Positions 33,274-42,772 are shown, counted from the first letter of the stretch. The stretch: DNA of 64,000 bases from Nitrospira sp. (GCA_016715825.1 JADJXO010000001.1:1193280-1257279), one strand, 5' to 3'. The notes: generated by a model from the sequence alone, not told the origin. Numbers and translations are program-made.

Positions 33274-33487
33274 ATGCCAGTCAACATGGACCCAGCCAAG
33301 AAACGCCGTCGCTCCGAACGGACGAAGGGACCAACCTCTCAAGAAGTGCATAACGGCACAACTTCGTCATCACCAAGCCCACCCCTTTGGAATCGAGACC
33401 GAAGAGGATCGAGAAAAAGCCTTGGCTGATGCCGAGCTGAAAAATCTCTGGGATGCCACCGAAGTCATCGATATGGACACGGTATGA
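33274..33487 (+). pseudogene. Small hypothetical, apparently frameshifted
   Basis: AGGGGG precedes ATG 33274, which reads MPVNMDPAKKRRRSERTKGP. The better-looking end, HPFGIETEEDREKALADAEL to DMDTV, is in another frame that stops at 33487. A single indel near 33350 would join them into a protein of about 70 residues with a basic start and acidic end. The family is unknown. The call is weak. Confidence 0.35.
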
Positions 33488-33564
33488 CAGCGCGGTGGAT
33501 GCCATGACGTTGTACAATTCACACAGCCATCATCTTCGTCAACGTGCCTAGAACTCCGCGCTGC

Positions 33565-33861
33565 ATGCCGACACCTGCAACACCAGAAACCATTCCTGAT
33601 ATCACCGAAGAAGTCCGAACCGGTTCAGACACGGAGTTCGAGTCCCGCGTGGTGGTGTACAACTGCGATTGCCACACCTACCAGCAGGTTATTGAGCTCT
33701 TTTGCCGGTTTATTCCTGGGATGACGTCGACAAAGGCGTTTGAGTTAGCATATCGAATCGATCATGACGGGGAAGCCATCGTCTTCACAGGGGCAACGGA
33801 ACAAGCCGAACAGATTGCAGCAAAACTCGCAGGAGGGGGGCTCCGAGTGGCCGTGCAGTGA
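33565..33861 (+). CDS. ClpS-like adaptor protein
   Basis: 98 residues from ATG 33565 (a GTG at 33544 is an alternative). After a 30-residue leader the core VVVYNCDCHTYQQVIELFCR, then a helix (TKAFELAYRIDHDGEAIVFT) and AEQIAAKLAGGGLRVAV, match the strand-helix pattern of ClpS. The usual VLLNDDYTPM is replaced by VVYNCDCHTY, which keeps an Asp and a His. ClpS delivers N-degron substrates to ClpAP. No clpA lies in the window. Confidence 0.75.
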   Translation: MPTPATPETIPDITEEVRTGSDTEFESRVVVYNCDCHTYQQVIELFCRFIPGMTSTKAFELAYRIDHDGEAIVFTGATEQAEQIAAKLAGGGLRVAVQ

Positions 33862-33873
33862 TGGCATCTCTCG

Positions 33874-34257
33874 CTACTTCGGTCTAGCTTTTGGCTTCCC
33901 TGCCTTTTTGACAGCAGCAGGTTTTGCATGGGCGGTCTTGGCGGCAGGTTTGACCGCGGTCCCAGCCGTCGTCGCCTTGGGTGGTTTCTTGCCTCCCTTC
34001 GCCTGCAAAGCAGCTGACTTTTTCCCTTTGTCCTGCGACTTTGACTTCCCGCTCTGCGAGGGTTTGACCGGAACCATGTAGGTGGAAGTCCGATTGACCT
34101 TGGCTAACTGGTCTCCGCTGAGGACACGCACTTGGTACAGCTCAAACAGTTTGCTGATAGCTTTCGTATCACCACGCCTTGCTGCATTCAGCAGCTTTCG
34201 GCGTTGGTTCATCTCCTCTTCTTCGGTATGCGAAGCAGCTCGCCGTTCCATGCTCAT
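33874..34257 (-). CDS. Small basic protein with Lys/Ala/Pro-rich tail
   Basis: 127 residues; a start at 34212 (MNQRRKLLNAARRGDTKAIS) is also possible. The N-terminal third is helical. From about residue 65 on, the sequence is a low-complexity Lys/Ala/Pro/Gly tail (KPAAKTAHAKPAAVKKAGKP) like histone H1-type bacterial proteins, so nucleic acid binding is possible. The N-terminal part is not recognised. Confidence 0.65.
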   Translation of the reverse strand: MSMERRAASHTEEEEMNQRRKLLNAARRGDTKAISKLFELYQVRVLSGDQLAKVNRTSTYMVPVKPSQSGKSKSQDKGKKSAALQAKGGKKPPKATTAGTAVKPAAKTAHAKPAAVKKAGKPKARPK

Positions 34258-34498
34258 CCTTTCTCAACTGCAGCCGAGGACCCACCAGGGCCCCGACTAG
34301 AGAACACCCCCGGCTAAGAAAATTGCTGGAGTATATCAGAGTCCTGGATTCTTGGGAACATCAAACCTTGTGCTCACTTACGGCACACCACAGATCTCAG
34401 AGATCTGCTGCTTGATCGTGTGGATTTGAGGCTTGAGCCTTGGCTCACGATCCCGGTATAACTACAGATAACCAAGTGACTTTTCTGAGAGGAGATTC

Positions 34499-35173
34499 AT
34501 GATGCAGCCGACACACGCACCTTCGACCGTAGCCGACGACCCTCAGGCACGAGACCTTCTTCGGCGGGCCTTTGAAGCCACCGCGCGTTGGCCTAAAGAT
34601 TTTCAAGGTTTTACTGCCGACCTCACCGTGAATGTGAGCGGGAAAGAAACCAGCGGTTCGGTCACGGTCAAGAGTCCGCGCGAAGTCTCGGTTCAGCTGG
34701 GGGACAGCGAGACCCAAAAGTGGGCTCAGGAACAGCTCGGCATGATTGCAGTCCATCGTGGTGCGCGCACCTTCGAGGAATCGGATGGCAAGTACTCACT
34801 CACCATGGAGGAGGACGGCCATCCGTTCGGAACGAAGTTGACGATCCATGGCTCGAATTCCTTCTACCGGGTGAACAACAACCGCATCACCCAGATCAAT
34901 CGCAAAATGGCCCATCCCGGCATGAATCCGTTTGCGTTTACGATCAACGTGGAAGAAAGCGCGGTCACACAAGACCAGAAAAATCTCACAACCAAGTACA
35001 CCGTCTACTACTATTCACCCACCGATGGCACGCTCACCAATGTCGAGAGTTTCACGGACACGCATACCCGTGTCGGAGCCTGCGACCTGCCGGCCACTAG
35101 GCGGATCATCACCTACGAAAACAATCAGGTCATAGTGAAAGACCTCACGTTCAAGAATCACACGTTGCTTTAG
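34499..35173 (+). CDS. DUF3386 family protein
   Basis: 224 residues with GAGGAG before the ATG. The opening ARDLLRRAFEATARWPKDFQ and the later FTITYEN-like block (PATRRIITYENNQVIVKDLT) match DUF3386, a family best known from cyanobacteria. There is no signal peptide. The fold is mostly beta. Function is unknown. The next gene starts 5 bp after the stop. Confidence 0.82.
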   Translation: MMQPTHAPSTVADDPQARDLLRRAFEATARWPKDFQGFTADLTVNVSGKETSGSVTVKSPREVSVQLGDSETQKWAQEQLGMIAVHRGARTFEESDGKYSLTMEEDGHPFGTKLTIHGSNSFYRVNNNRITQINRKMAHPGMNPFAFTINVEESAVTQDQKNLTTKYTVYYYSPTDGTLTNVESFTDTHTRVGACDLPATRRIITYENNQVIVKDLTFKNHTLL

Positions 35174-35178
35174 TAACG

Positions 35179-35625
35179 ATGGATTTACGGCGAGACTTCC
35201 CCCGGAGCATGCGGGTCCAGCTGGCAGGCTATGCCCATTTGGCTCGCATGATCGACAAGTGCCGCGCCGTCCTCGCCGGCACCGAGGGCGAATACATCTA
35301 TCCCTGCCCAATGGACGATCGGCTACTGGAGTTTGCGGGCATCACCAGTGCACAATTCAGCGCCGCCGTCAAAGCCAACCAGACCGATGACGGCATCGCC
35401 AACTGGTTTGAGAAGACGGCCAAATCACACCAGCCTGCTGAATTAGATGAATGGAATGAGAAGTTGCTGGCACGGGGACCAAGTTCCACTGAAAGCGCAG
35501 CTAGGTTCAAAAAATATCTGGCTGCCATCGATCCCTCGAGAACCGACATCTCAGCATGGTCGGATCTTCAAGATTTAGAAGAAAGGCGAGTCGTTCCGAG
35601 ACGAGTCTCAACGCACGGGGCTTAG
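35179..35625 (+). CDS. DUF5069 family protein
   Basis: 148 residues. It starts MDLRRDFPRSMRVQLAGYAH, the typical opening of DUF5069, followed by RMIDKCRAVLAGTEGEYIYP and the helix WFEKTAKSHQPAELDEWNEK. Soluble, function unknown. It is probably co-transcribed with the DUF3386 gene. Its end overlaps the convergent NAD(P)-binding gene by four bases. Confidence 0.85.
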   Translation: MDLRRDFPRSMRVQLAGYAHLARMIDKCRAVLAGTEGEYIYPCPMDDRLLEFAGITSAQFSAAVKANQTDDGIANWFEKTAKSHQPAELDEWNEKLLARGPSSTESAARFKKYLAAIDPSRTDISAWSDLQDLEERRVVPRRVSTHGA

Positions 35626-36248
35626 TAAGTCAGCGCCGGGTATTTGCCCAAGTAGGTCGTGTTTTCCGCCTGCACCACCATGAAGTGCGCCACATCAGCA
35701 CGAGAAATCGCGCCCACCTTCATACCGTCCACCAATTGGTCCAACACGCGATAGCGGCCGGTCATCGCCCCGTTGGTCAAGCGACCTGGGCGCACGATCT
35801 CCCATCGTGGGTATCCACCGGCGATCACCCGCTCCTGCTCACTCTTATCGGCATAGACTTTCTTCAGAAGCAGCGTGAACATAAGTTTCATGGGAAGCGA
35901 ATTGTATCCCCAGCTGTCGCCTGCACCGAACCCCGTGAGGACGATGAGCGTCGGAGAGCTCCCCTTTTCACCAAGAATCTTCAGCAAGAGCCGCGCGGAG
36001 TCGGAGAACAGCGTAGTGGCGAATGGGCTCTTCACACCAAGCGTCATGAGAATGGCGTCAGCTCCTTCCACGGCAATCCGAACATCATCCTGGTTTGTCG
36101 CACTCCCCTGCACCTTGGTCAATCTAGGCTGATCAGGGAGCGAAACCCGCCGTCGTGACAAGGTGGTGACGTCATGCCCCCGCTCGAGTGCTTGACGCAC
36201 GGTCTCCAGCCCTATTCCAGCAGAGGCTCCAATAATGGCGATCTTCAT
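35622..36248 (-). CDS. NAD(P)-binding oxidoreductase of the NmrA/SDR type
   Basis: 208 residues. IAIIGASAGIGLETVRQALE is the Rossmann dinucleotide motif, followed by a basic stretch VTTLSRRRV that suggests NADP. DAILMTLGVKSPF and LIVLTGFGAGDSWG are the core strands, and the catalytic-type Tyr is not obvious. Substrate unknown. It is convergent with the DUF5069 gene. Confidence 0.85.
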   Translation of the reverse strand: MKIAIIGASAGIGLETVRQALERGHDVTTLSRRRVSLPDQPRLTKVQGSATNQDDVRIAVEGADAILMTLGVKSPFATTLFSDSARLLLKILGEKGSSPTLIVLTGFGAGDSWGYNSLPMKLMFTLLLKKVYADKSEQERVIAGGYPRWEIVRPGRLTNGAMTGRYRVLDQLVDGMKVGAISRADVAHFMVVQAENTTYLGKYPALTY

Positions 36249-36467
36249 GTTCCCTGTCTTGTTGTCAGTGGCCTAACCAAGTTATGGCCGGCCTCATATT
36301 GCATTGGCCTCAGTGACATTCTCAGCCTGTTCCTAGGCTCCGGTCAAGTGCGGAGCGGTGACACTGTTGCGACCTTAGGAATCTGGAAGAAAGCCAGCCG
36401 TCGAGATCAAGTGGTGTGGATTCACTTCTTTAACGGTGTTTCCTGTCTCCCATGCTAGACTTTCTCC

Positions 36468-37622
36468 ATGCCTAGAGCCACCCGCACCAAAGCCGTCTTC
36501 TACCACCGAGACGCACTCGATACCCTCAATCGTCACAATTCCTTGGCCGATAAGCTGGCATCGCTTCATAAACTGCTGAAGCGGCGGTATCCGTTCATTA
36601 CGCGCATCGCCGTTGCTGTCTATGACCCTAAGACGGACCTGCTCAAGACCTACGTCGACAGTGGCCGCACTGCTCATCCGCTGCGGCACTATTCCGCAAG
36701 GCTCACCGAAGTCCCGTCCTTCAAGGATACGATGGCACGTGGCACACCACGGGTCGTCAATGATCTGGATGTCTTCAAACGCAGCCGCACCGAGCACGCG
36801 GTGCGCATACGCGCCGCCGGATACGGAGCCAGCTACACCCTACCGATGTTCCTGAACAGCACCTTCTTTGGATTCGTCTTTTTCAATTCGAGACTCAAAC
36901 GCGTGTTCACCGATCAAGTCCTGCATGACCTGGATATCTTCGGGCACCTCACCTCGCTCACGGCGATCTCCGAACTGTCCTCGATCCGGACGCTCGAAGC
37001 CTCCGTGAGAACCGCCGCCGACATCGTGCACCACAAAGACATGGATACCGGCGCCCACTTGGATCGCATGGCTAACTTCGCCCGCTTGATCGCACGGACC
37101 ATCGCCCCTACCTACAGCCTGACCGACGACCTGATTGAACACATTTTTCTCTTTGCCCCACTCCACGACATCGGGAAAATCGCAATCCCCGACGAGATCT
37201 TACAGAAACCCGGCACGCTGACCGACGGTGAGAAGACGATCATGCGCAGCCATACGGCCAAAGGGCGGGAGATCATCGACGTGATGTTGAGCAATTTCGG
37301 TCTCGACGGTCTTGAGCACATCGATATGCTCCGTAACATCGCGCTGTACCATCATGAAGCGATGAACGGCAGCGGATATCCGAGTGGATTACAGGGGAAC
37401 AATATTCCGATCGAGGCGAGAATCGTGGCCGTCGCCGACATCTTCGACGCGTTGACAAGCCGTCGGTCCTATAAGGAAGCTTGGTCGAACGACGAGGCAT
37501 TCGCCATGCTGCGGCGCATGGCCGGCTCACAAGTCGATCAACACTGCGTCGAGGCCCTCATCGCCCAGCGCGCAGAAGTCGAAGAGATCCAGGCTCGCTT
37601 CAAAGAAGACCCCTACGGCTAA
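36468..37622 (+). CDS. GAF-like plus HD-GYP phosphodiesterase
   Basis: 384 residues. An N-terminal GAF-like domain (about 25-170) precedes the HD-GYP domain: HHKDMDTGAHLDRM, the HD pair in APLHDIGKIAIP, and HHEAMNGSGYPSGLQG carrying GYP. Cyclic di-GMP hydrolysis is the known activity of complete HD-GYP domains, and all key residues seem present. It has no receiver domain, so it probably responds to a small ligand or redox change sensed by the GAF part. Confidence 0.92.
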   Translation: MPRATRTKAVFYHRDALDTLNRHNSLADKLASLHKLLKRRYPFITRIAVAVYDPKTDLLKTYVDSGRTAHPLRHYSARLTEVPSFKDTMARGTPRVVNDLDVFKRSRTEHAVRIRAAGYGASYTLPMFLNSTFFGFVFFNSRLKRVFTDQVLHDLDIFGHLTSLTAISELSSIRTLEASVRTAADIVHHKDMDTGAHLDRMANFARLIARTIAPTYSLTDDLIEHIFLFAPLHDIGKIAIPDEILQKPGTLTDGEKTIMRSHTAKGREIIDVMLSNFGLDGLEHIDMLRNIALYHHEAMNGSGYPSGLQGNNIPIEARIVAVADIFDALTSRRSYKEAWSNDEAFAMLRRMAGSQVDQHCVEALIAQRAEVEEIQARFKEDPYG

Positions 37623-37720
37623 CCCTCCGGCCAAACAACCAAACCAAAACACGCACATATGATGTTGGATCGCTGGAATAGCGCCAGGGCACAGTCCTCC
37701 CACCCCTCGGGCATCACGGA

Positions 37721-38452
37721 TCATAACGGGGAGCTGAGGACCTCACGCCAGACTGTGGTCAGATCAAGGAGCGCATTTCTTCCATCACCGACGTAGACCG
37801 AACCATGCATGGTCGCCAGTCGCCTTGGCAGGAGTGCGGCCAATCGCTGAAACGTGGGTTCCGTCAGTGAGCAGTAGGGCACATAGTTCGCCAACGGACC
37901 TTGCTGATAATCCACCAGCGTCTTCCGACAGCGGTCGATGATATCTGATTCCGTCATCGGTTCGACATCTCCTTCTTGATGAAAGAGATCCGAACAGAGG
38001 AGCGTTCGTTCCGCCTCCTCAAACAGCAACCCTGCTTCCCAGCAATGGGGGACATGCGGCGTCGCAAGAAAGCGGAAGCGGTATTTCCCCGTCTCAAGCA
38101 CCTCGCCGTCGACCATCCCTTTCGCGGGACGAATCGCCAGACAATCATCGACGCTCACCATCTTACCCACCAGGCTACAGACTACGTCTGAATGCGGAGC
38201 CAGTTGCTGCCACTCTGGTACCGTCGCACATTCATCCGATTCGAAATGGCTGAACCCAATCCAGCGCAAAGTCTTTGGATCGATGAGCGACGACACAGCG
38301 GCTTTGACATCGGAAAACAGTGCCCGCGGGCCGGTATGGAACAACAGCGATTCATCGTCGCGCACCAAGAACTGACTGAACTGAAGATTGATCAGTTCAA
38401 CAAACGTTGTGATGCGGAATAGGTCCGGAGCGATCTCGGTGATCTTCGCCAT
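37721..38452 (-). CDS. Beta-lactamase-fold protein with a flavodiiron-type metal site
   Basis: 243 residues, single domain. The metal motif is SHFESDECA, giving H-x-E-x-D rather than the hydrolase H-x-H-x-D-H. This is the diiron pattern of oxygen-binding diiron (ODP) proteins and flavodiiron proteins. The later ligands are in TPHVPHCWEAG, LCSDLFHQ and TMHGS. ODP proteins bind oxygen or NO and often sense oxygen for chemotaxis. No flavodoxin domain is attached. Confidence 0.82.
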   Translation of the reverse strand: MAKITEIAPDLFRITTFVELINLQFSQFLVRDDESLLFHTGPRALFSDVKAAVSSLIDPKTLRWIGFSHFESDECATVPEWQQLAPHSDVVCSLVGKMVSVDDCLAIRPAKGMVDGEVLETGKYRFRFLATPHVPHCWEAGLLFEEAERTLLCSDLFHQEGDVEPMTESDIIDRCRKTLVDYQQGPLANYVPYCSLTEPTFQRLAALLPRRLATMHGSVYVGDGRNALLDLTTVWREVLSSPL

Positions 38453-38632
38453 GGCACCTCCTCAAGTTTGAAGCCGCGCGATCATACGCATCGCCAGACA
38501 GAGGTGCAAGACGGATAGATCGGGCTGAAAACGTGAAGCAAAGGCGCCAGGCTACTGTTTCACCAAGGCCTTGCCAAGCAATGTTCCGGATTTGAAGCGA
38601 AATGTTAGGTCGCGCCTCCATGCAACCAAGCA

Positions 38633-39574
38633 TCATCCGGCGTGGGCCAACATGAACTGCCGGACTTCCGTCTGAATGGCCGACTGTTCGACCAGGAGTA
38701 GGAGGTGGCCTCCCCGATCAAAGGACAGCAAGCGGGAGCCAGGGATGTTTGCCGCCGCATACTCAGCATTGTGAAAAAGTTGCAGCGCGTCGTCCGTTGC
38801 ATGGACGATGAGCGTCGGGGCTCGAATAGCCGCCACCCGTTCATTCGGCATCCTGGCTTTATTGTCAACAGCGACGCCCGCGTAGCGGGGAACTACCGGA
38901 GCCATGAAGTCAATCAGCTGATTCACCATCGTACGCTGCTCTGTCGTGAGATTTGCGATCACCTCGTCGGTGGCACCCATCAACCGCATCAGCTTCTTGC
39001 GCAGAAACTTCCGGACAACCCAGTAGAGGATCTCGAACTTGAAGACCATGGTCAGCGCGTTGCCCTTTTGGCTCGCTTGCGTCTGGCTCACATCTGATGA
39101 AGACGCAACCCCACAAGACAGCAGTGTCAGTGAGGAGACGCGTTCTGGATAGAGCGCCGCAAAGAGAAGTGCTGATGGACCGCCATGAGAGATCGCCAGG
39201 ACGGCAACTCTCTGTAGGCCAAGGCGGTCAAGAAGGAAGGTATAGGCCTTGGCTTGGTCGTCGAACGTGTTGCCCTCACGGAACGTCGATCGCAGGTACC
39301 CAAAGCGCGACGGCGCAATCCAGTCGAACCGTTCGTCTAGGATCGCCGTTGCGATGAGTTCACCTTGGTCGTACCCTCCCCCGCTTCCATGAATGACCAG
39401 AACAGGAACACCAGCTCCTCCACGCTTGAATTCGATGTCTCCCACTGGCGAGGTCAAGACCGTACTCTTGCCAGCGATTCGTACGTAGGCCCGTCTGATA
39501 TCAACTCCGAACCAGATGGCGATGGCGACACTGACACCCAAAGACGCGAAGAAAAACCGGAGCATGGAGGACAT
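38633..39574 (-). CDS. Membrane-anchored alpha/beta hydrolase
   Basis: 313 residues. One N-terminal helix (FFFASLGVSVAIAIWFGV) anchors it. The hydrolase core shows the oxyanion loop VIHGSGGGYDQGE, the nucleophile elbow AISHGGPSALL (first Gly of G-x-S-x-G replaced by Ala), the acid in TLIVHATDDALQ and the His in FDRGGHLLLL. Substrate unknown. The gap to the next gene holds nothing. Confidence 0.85.
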   Translation of the reverse strand: MSSMLRFFFASLGVSVAIAIWFGVDIRRAYVRIAGKSTVLTSPVGDIEFKRGGAGVPVLVIHGSGGGYDQGELIATAILDERFDWIAPSRFGYLRSTFREGNTFDDQAKAYTFLLDRLGLQRVAVLAISHGGPSALLFAALYPERVSSLTLLSCGVASSSDVSQTQASQKGNALTMVFKFEILYWVVRKFLRKKLMRLMGATDEVIANLTTEQRTMVNQLIDFMAPVVPRYAGVAVDNKARMPNERVAAIRAPTLIVHATDDALQLFHNAEYAAANIPGSRLLSFDRGGHLLLLVEQSAIQTEVRQFMLAHAG

Positions 39575-39744
39575 GGTGGGTGTGTAGAACGAGCTTGTAA
39601 CCCTTGCGACCTAATATTTTGCAGCTGGTCTCCAGGGACGACTTTGTCCGTGCTGATCATGAACGGAACCCGTAAGGTCAGACTCTTTTGTATTTTTGGG
39701 AGGAATGACCCGCCCTCGGTAAGCTGGAGGGCGATCTTCAAGGC

Positions 39745-40347
39745 TCAGCGTCCAAGCTGCTCCCAGTCCTGCTTTCGGTTGAGAACCAGCTCTAGCGCCT
39801 CTGCCCACGTATTTGCCCGAGGCCCGGGCAAATCTTCATTCGTTGGGTTCGTAAAAACGATGGTAGGAAGATTCTCCGATCGCAGGACCGCAATGTTCTG
39901 CGGAGAATCCTCAATGTAAAGATCAGCGCCGACGGCCGCCTTCTCCTGCATGAAGCAGAGGTCCCAATACGGGATATCGTGAAAATCGAGCCAATCGATG
40001 GTTTGACGTGCTGCCACTTGATGAAAATACTTGATAAAGAAACGGTGCATGATGATCCGGATCCGAACGTTCTCTGCTGATAGCCTTCGTAAGGCAACCG
40101 GTGCTCCCGACATTGGAGGTAGCACTCGGAACAGTTCACGCTGAGTGACAGCAAAGCGATGCAGCGCCTCGTACCCACCGGGCGCCTTGTCGACACCCCA
40201 CTCAGGCAAACCCCACGTGACTCGCTCTGGTAGCGAGGCGACATTCACGCCTAACCACTCGGCAGCGATGGGCCTCAACCCACCGTAGAAATCAGCGCAG
40301 ACGCCGTCGAGATCTACGCCAAGGACAAACCGGCGCTTCGCAGTCAT
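39745..40347 (-). CDS. HAD-family 5'(3')-deoxyribonucleotidase-like protein
   Basis: 200 residues. FVLGVDLDGVCADFYGGLRP carries the catalytic D-x-D pair with a following Asp, as in the NT5C-type nucleotidases. ADLYIEDSPQNIAVLRSENL is motif IV. The helical cap lies between them. Such enzymes dephosphorylate nucleoside monophosphates, but the exact substrate is not determinable. It stands alone. Confidence 0.82.
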   Translation of the reverse strand: MTAKRRFVLGVDLDGVCADFYGGLRPIAAEWLGVNVASLPERVTWGLPEWGVDKAPGGYEALHRFAVTQRELFRVLPPMSGAPVALRRLSAENVRIRIIMHRFFIKYFHQVAARQTIDWLDFHDIPYWDLCFMQEKAAVGADLYIEDSPQNIAVLRSENLPTIVFTNPTNEDLPGPRANTWAEALELVLNRKQDWEQLGR

Positions 40348-40505
40348 TTCCCCCCTCGCCTTGACCTTCTAACCATTGAGTTGCTGACCGTCATGATAGA
40401 TACGGATAGTCATTGTACTCACACGGTATCCTTTAGGTAATGTAATCGCTTGTCAACGCTCACCATGGGATCGGTGTGTATGGCATGTCGACAGCAGAAA
40501 AGCCA

Positions 40506-41172
40506 TTAAAGTCTCTGCCCACTTTCTGGTAACCTGCCCTTACCAAACGACCGTGCATCTTGTAGGTCCCGCGCGGCTGAAGCTACCTCCGAGACAAGCT
40601 GTGATAGTTCAGCGTAGCTGAGGGTAGCTGAAGCTGTTTGAAGCCCAGCATTCGTAAGCCAGAGTGGTACTGTGTGATCTTCATCATGCTGGCCAGCGTA
40701 AATTTCTGCACCCCAGTGTTTGACAGTGTTTGCCATGCGGTAAGCTCTTTGTTCAGGTGATCCATCTCCGTCCTTGAAAACAGCCTCAACATCGAAATCC
40801 TTCCTCATCTTGTTCATGACGTCGATGAAGATTTGAACATTCAGGAGACATGACTCCCAACGAGCTAATGCACGGAAGTAGAGGTGTGAAGCAGGGTTAT
40901 CTGGCCTTCCCCTGGCAAGGAACTCAGCGGTCAGCGCTCGAGCCTCATGGTAATCGGCAAACGACGACTGTGCGCGGTAGATCTGGTTAATGGCGTACTG
41001 GCGATACTTGTTCTTATACTCCAGCGCGGAAGACCGAATTCAAGAAGTGGTTTGCCAGCCAGTTAGATGCCTCAGGATGCGCATCGGCGATATCAGGTGC
41101 GTCACATGCGGTGAATTTTGAGATTCCTGGGGCAAAGTACTTGTTGAGGAGGTCTGTGTTCCAGGAAGGCAC
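40506..41172 (-). pseudogene. Unrecognised protein of about 220 residues, one frameshift
   Basis: From GTG 41172 the frame reads VPSWNTDLLNKYFAPGISKF and on to EASNWLANHFLNSVFR, then meets a stop at 41014. The next frame takes over at about 41035 with LEYKNKYRQYAINQIYRAQS, RALARWESCLLNVQIFID and MRKDFDVEAVFKDGDG and ends at 40506. One extra or missing base in 41017-41039 separates the parts. Mostly helical, soluble. No family is recognised. Ten bases upstream, the tail of another short frame ends (41183-41185; ...LTRVHLNIA). The stretch between that and the IS630 element shows nothing else. Confidence 0.55.
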
Positions 41173-41313
41173 GTTGTGGCACCTATGCAATGTTTAGATG
41201 AACACGCGTAAGCTTCGAACCTTTGATTTCCAGGTTTGGTAACACATTCTTAGCTACAAGTGACGGTGCATTTCCATCGATCCATCATTTCCCATAACCT
41301 GCCCTCGTAATTA

Positions 41314-42404
41314 CTCATAGGTCAGTAATATAGACAACAGTAGTGGGGTGTGAGATACTCCGTCTCGCGATGAGACGCGACGGACGCACCCTCGATCACC
41401 GGACCTTGGAGACGATTCGCACAATGGCCGTGGCGCGAGTCCAGGAGGGCGAACAGCCAAGCGAGGTGATCGCCAGTTACGGATTCCATCGGTGCACGAT
41501 TTACCGCTGGCTCAAAGCGGTTCGCGGTCGCGACCAGGGATTCGAGGCATTGGCGGCGCGGCCAGCGACCGGGCGCCCACGGACCTTGACGGCAGCGCAG
41601 GAACGGCAGGTGTTCCGTTGGATCAACGGCAAGAATCCAAGGCAGTACGGGTTTGACTTTGGCCTCTGGACCCGGCAGATCGTGCGTGACTTGATTGTCC
41701 AGCGATTCGGCGTGCGCCTGAGCCTGGCGTCGATCGGACCGGTGCTGGCGCGCCAAGGGCTGACGCCACAGAAGCCGTTACAGCGGGCCTACCAGCGCGA
41801 TCCCGCGGCGATTGTACGCTGGCAGCATGAGACCTATCCCGCGATTGTGCGCACAGCCAAGCGGGACCAGGCCGAGATCTATTTCTGGGATGAGTCGGGC
41901 TTTCGAGCCGATGCCGTGCAGGAGCAGGACCTGGGGGCCAAAGGCCAGACCCCGTGGTATCGGTCCCCGGGCAGCGTCAGCGCATCAGCGCCGCCTCGGC
42001 GATCAGTGCCAAGGGGCGTTCTGGTTTTGCCACCTATGCGGGTGGGTTGACGGGCGAGCGGTTCGTGACCTTCCTGCGCCGGCTGCTGCGGGGCCGTCGC
42101 AAGCCCCTGCATCTGATCCTGGATGGGTTGCCGGCGCACAAAACCAAGGCGGTCACTCAGTATGTCGCGGACCTCGATGGCAAACTAACCCTGCATTATC
42201 TGCCTGGCTATGCCCCGGATCTCAACCCCGACGAACTGGTCTGGAGCTACGCGAAGCGCACCGGCAATGCCCGGCGTCCGCTCCAGAAGGGGGAACAGCT
42301 CGACGAGCGTGTGAGCAGGCAGCTGGCGGAGATCGGTCGCAGGCCTGTCTTGGTGCGGTCGTTCTTCAAGCATCCCAGTGTCGCCTATATTGCTGACTTC
42401 TGAG
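41314..42404 (+). mobile_element. IS630-family insertion sequence
   Basis: 1091 bp. The left end CTCATAGGTCAGTAATATAG (41314) and the inverted right end CTCAGAAGTCAGCAATATAG (ending 42404) match at 17 of 20 positions. The element is flanked by TA on both sides (41312-41313 and 42405-42406), the IS630 target duplication. It carries one transposase gene. Immediately past the right end lies a decayed copy of a neighbouring gene. Confidence 0.88.
41370..42403 (+). pseudogene. IS630-family transposase, one frameshift
   Basis: The N-terminal part (41370 to about 41965) holds the helix-turn-helix (EVIASYGFHRCTIYRWLKAV) and the first catalytic Asp in IYFWDESGFR. The C-terminal part (about 41960-42403) holds LHLILDGLPAHKTK with the second Asp and APDLNPDELVWSYAK with the Glu. 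The frames join if one G is added in the run near 41960 (WYR then VPGQRQRISAAS). All three DDE residues are present. The frameshift could be programmed, a mutation or an error. The stop lies inside the right inverted repeat. Confidence 0.85.
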
Positions 42405-42408
42405 TAAG

Positions 42409-42502
42409 TCCTTTAGTCCATTCAAATCCAGCCACCCAGGCACCAGTTCGTTGCCCACGCTGAAGCCGGGGCCCGGTCCTTGTCAATTTCGACCTGCCAC
42501 TT
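42409..42502 (-). pseudogene. Decayed 3' fragment of a dsbA-like gene
   Basis: This stretch aligns with the 3' end of the dsbA-like gene at 43045-43818: CCATTCAAATCCA, CCCAGGCACCAGTTC, TTGCCCACG, TGAAGCC and GACCTGCCACTT occur in the same order, with scattered substitutions and about 30 bases missing in the middle. It begins at the right end of the IS630 element. It is a truncated duplicate. Confidence 0.75.
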
Positions 42503-42532
42503 ACTGTGCATGTTGAGCAGATTAGGCGAGCG

Positions 42533-42772
42533 CTAGGCGACGTGTTGCATCTTGTTGGCAAAGTCCCGCCCTGATGTGGAGGGAGGCAGTGGTTTGCCGT
42601 CCTTGTGATAAAGAGAAAGCGCCTCTTCGACGATCTGACACAACTCGTCGAACACGGCCTTCTCATCCTGTCCATGGCATCCGCCAAGCACCAGACCAGG
42701 GGCGCTCCCTACGTAACACTGGTCTTCTTCAGACCATTCAACGATTTTTGCGTATCTGGCACTCTCCTTCAT
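42533..42772 (-). CDS. hicB: HicB-like antitoxin
   Basis: 79 residues. YAKIVEWSEEDQCYVGSAPG and the following GGCHGQDEKAVFDEL give the partial RNase-H-like fold of HicB, with a short tail and no clear DNA-binding domain. It follows the HicA-like gene with a four-base overlap. HicB binds and blocks the HicA RNase. Confidence 0.85.
   Translation of the reverse strand: MKESARYAKIVEWSEEDQCYVGSAPGLVLGGCHGQDEKAVFDELCQIVEEALSLYHKDGKPLPPSTSGRDFANKMQHVA

Noticed and set aside
41370..42403. Programmed frameshift in the transposase
   Set aside because: No slippery heptamer or following structure is evident at 41955-41975, and similar one-base losses at G-runs occur in non-mobile genes of the window. 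It was kept as a possibility only.
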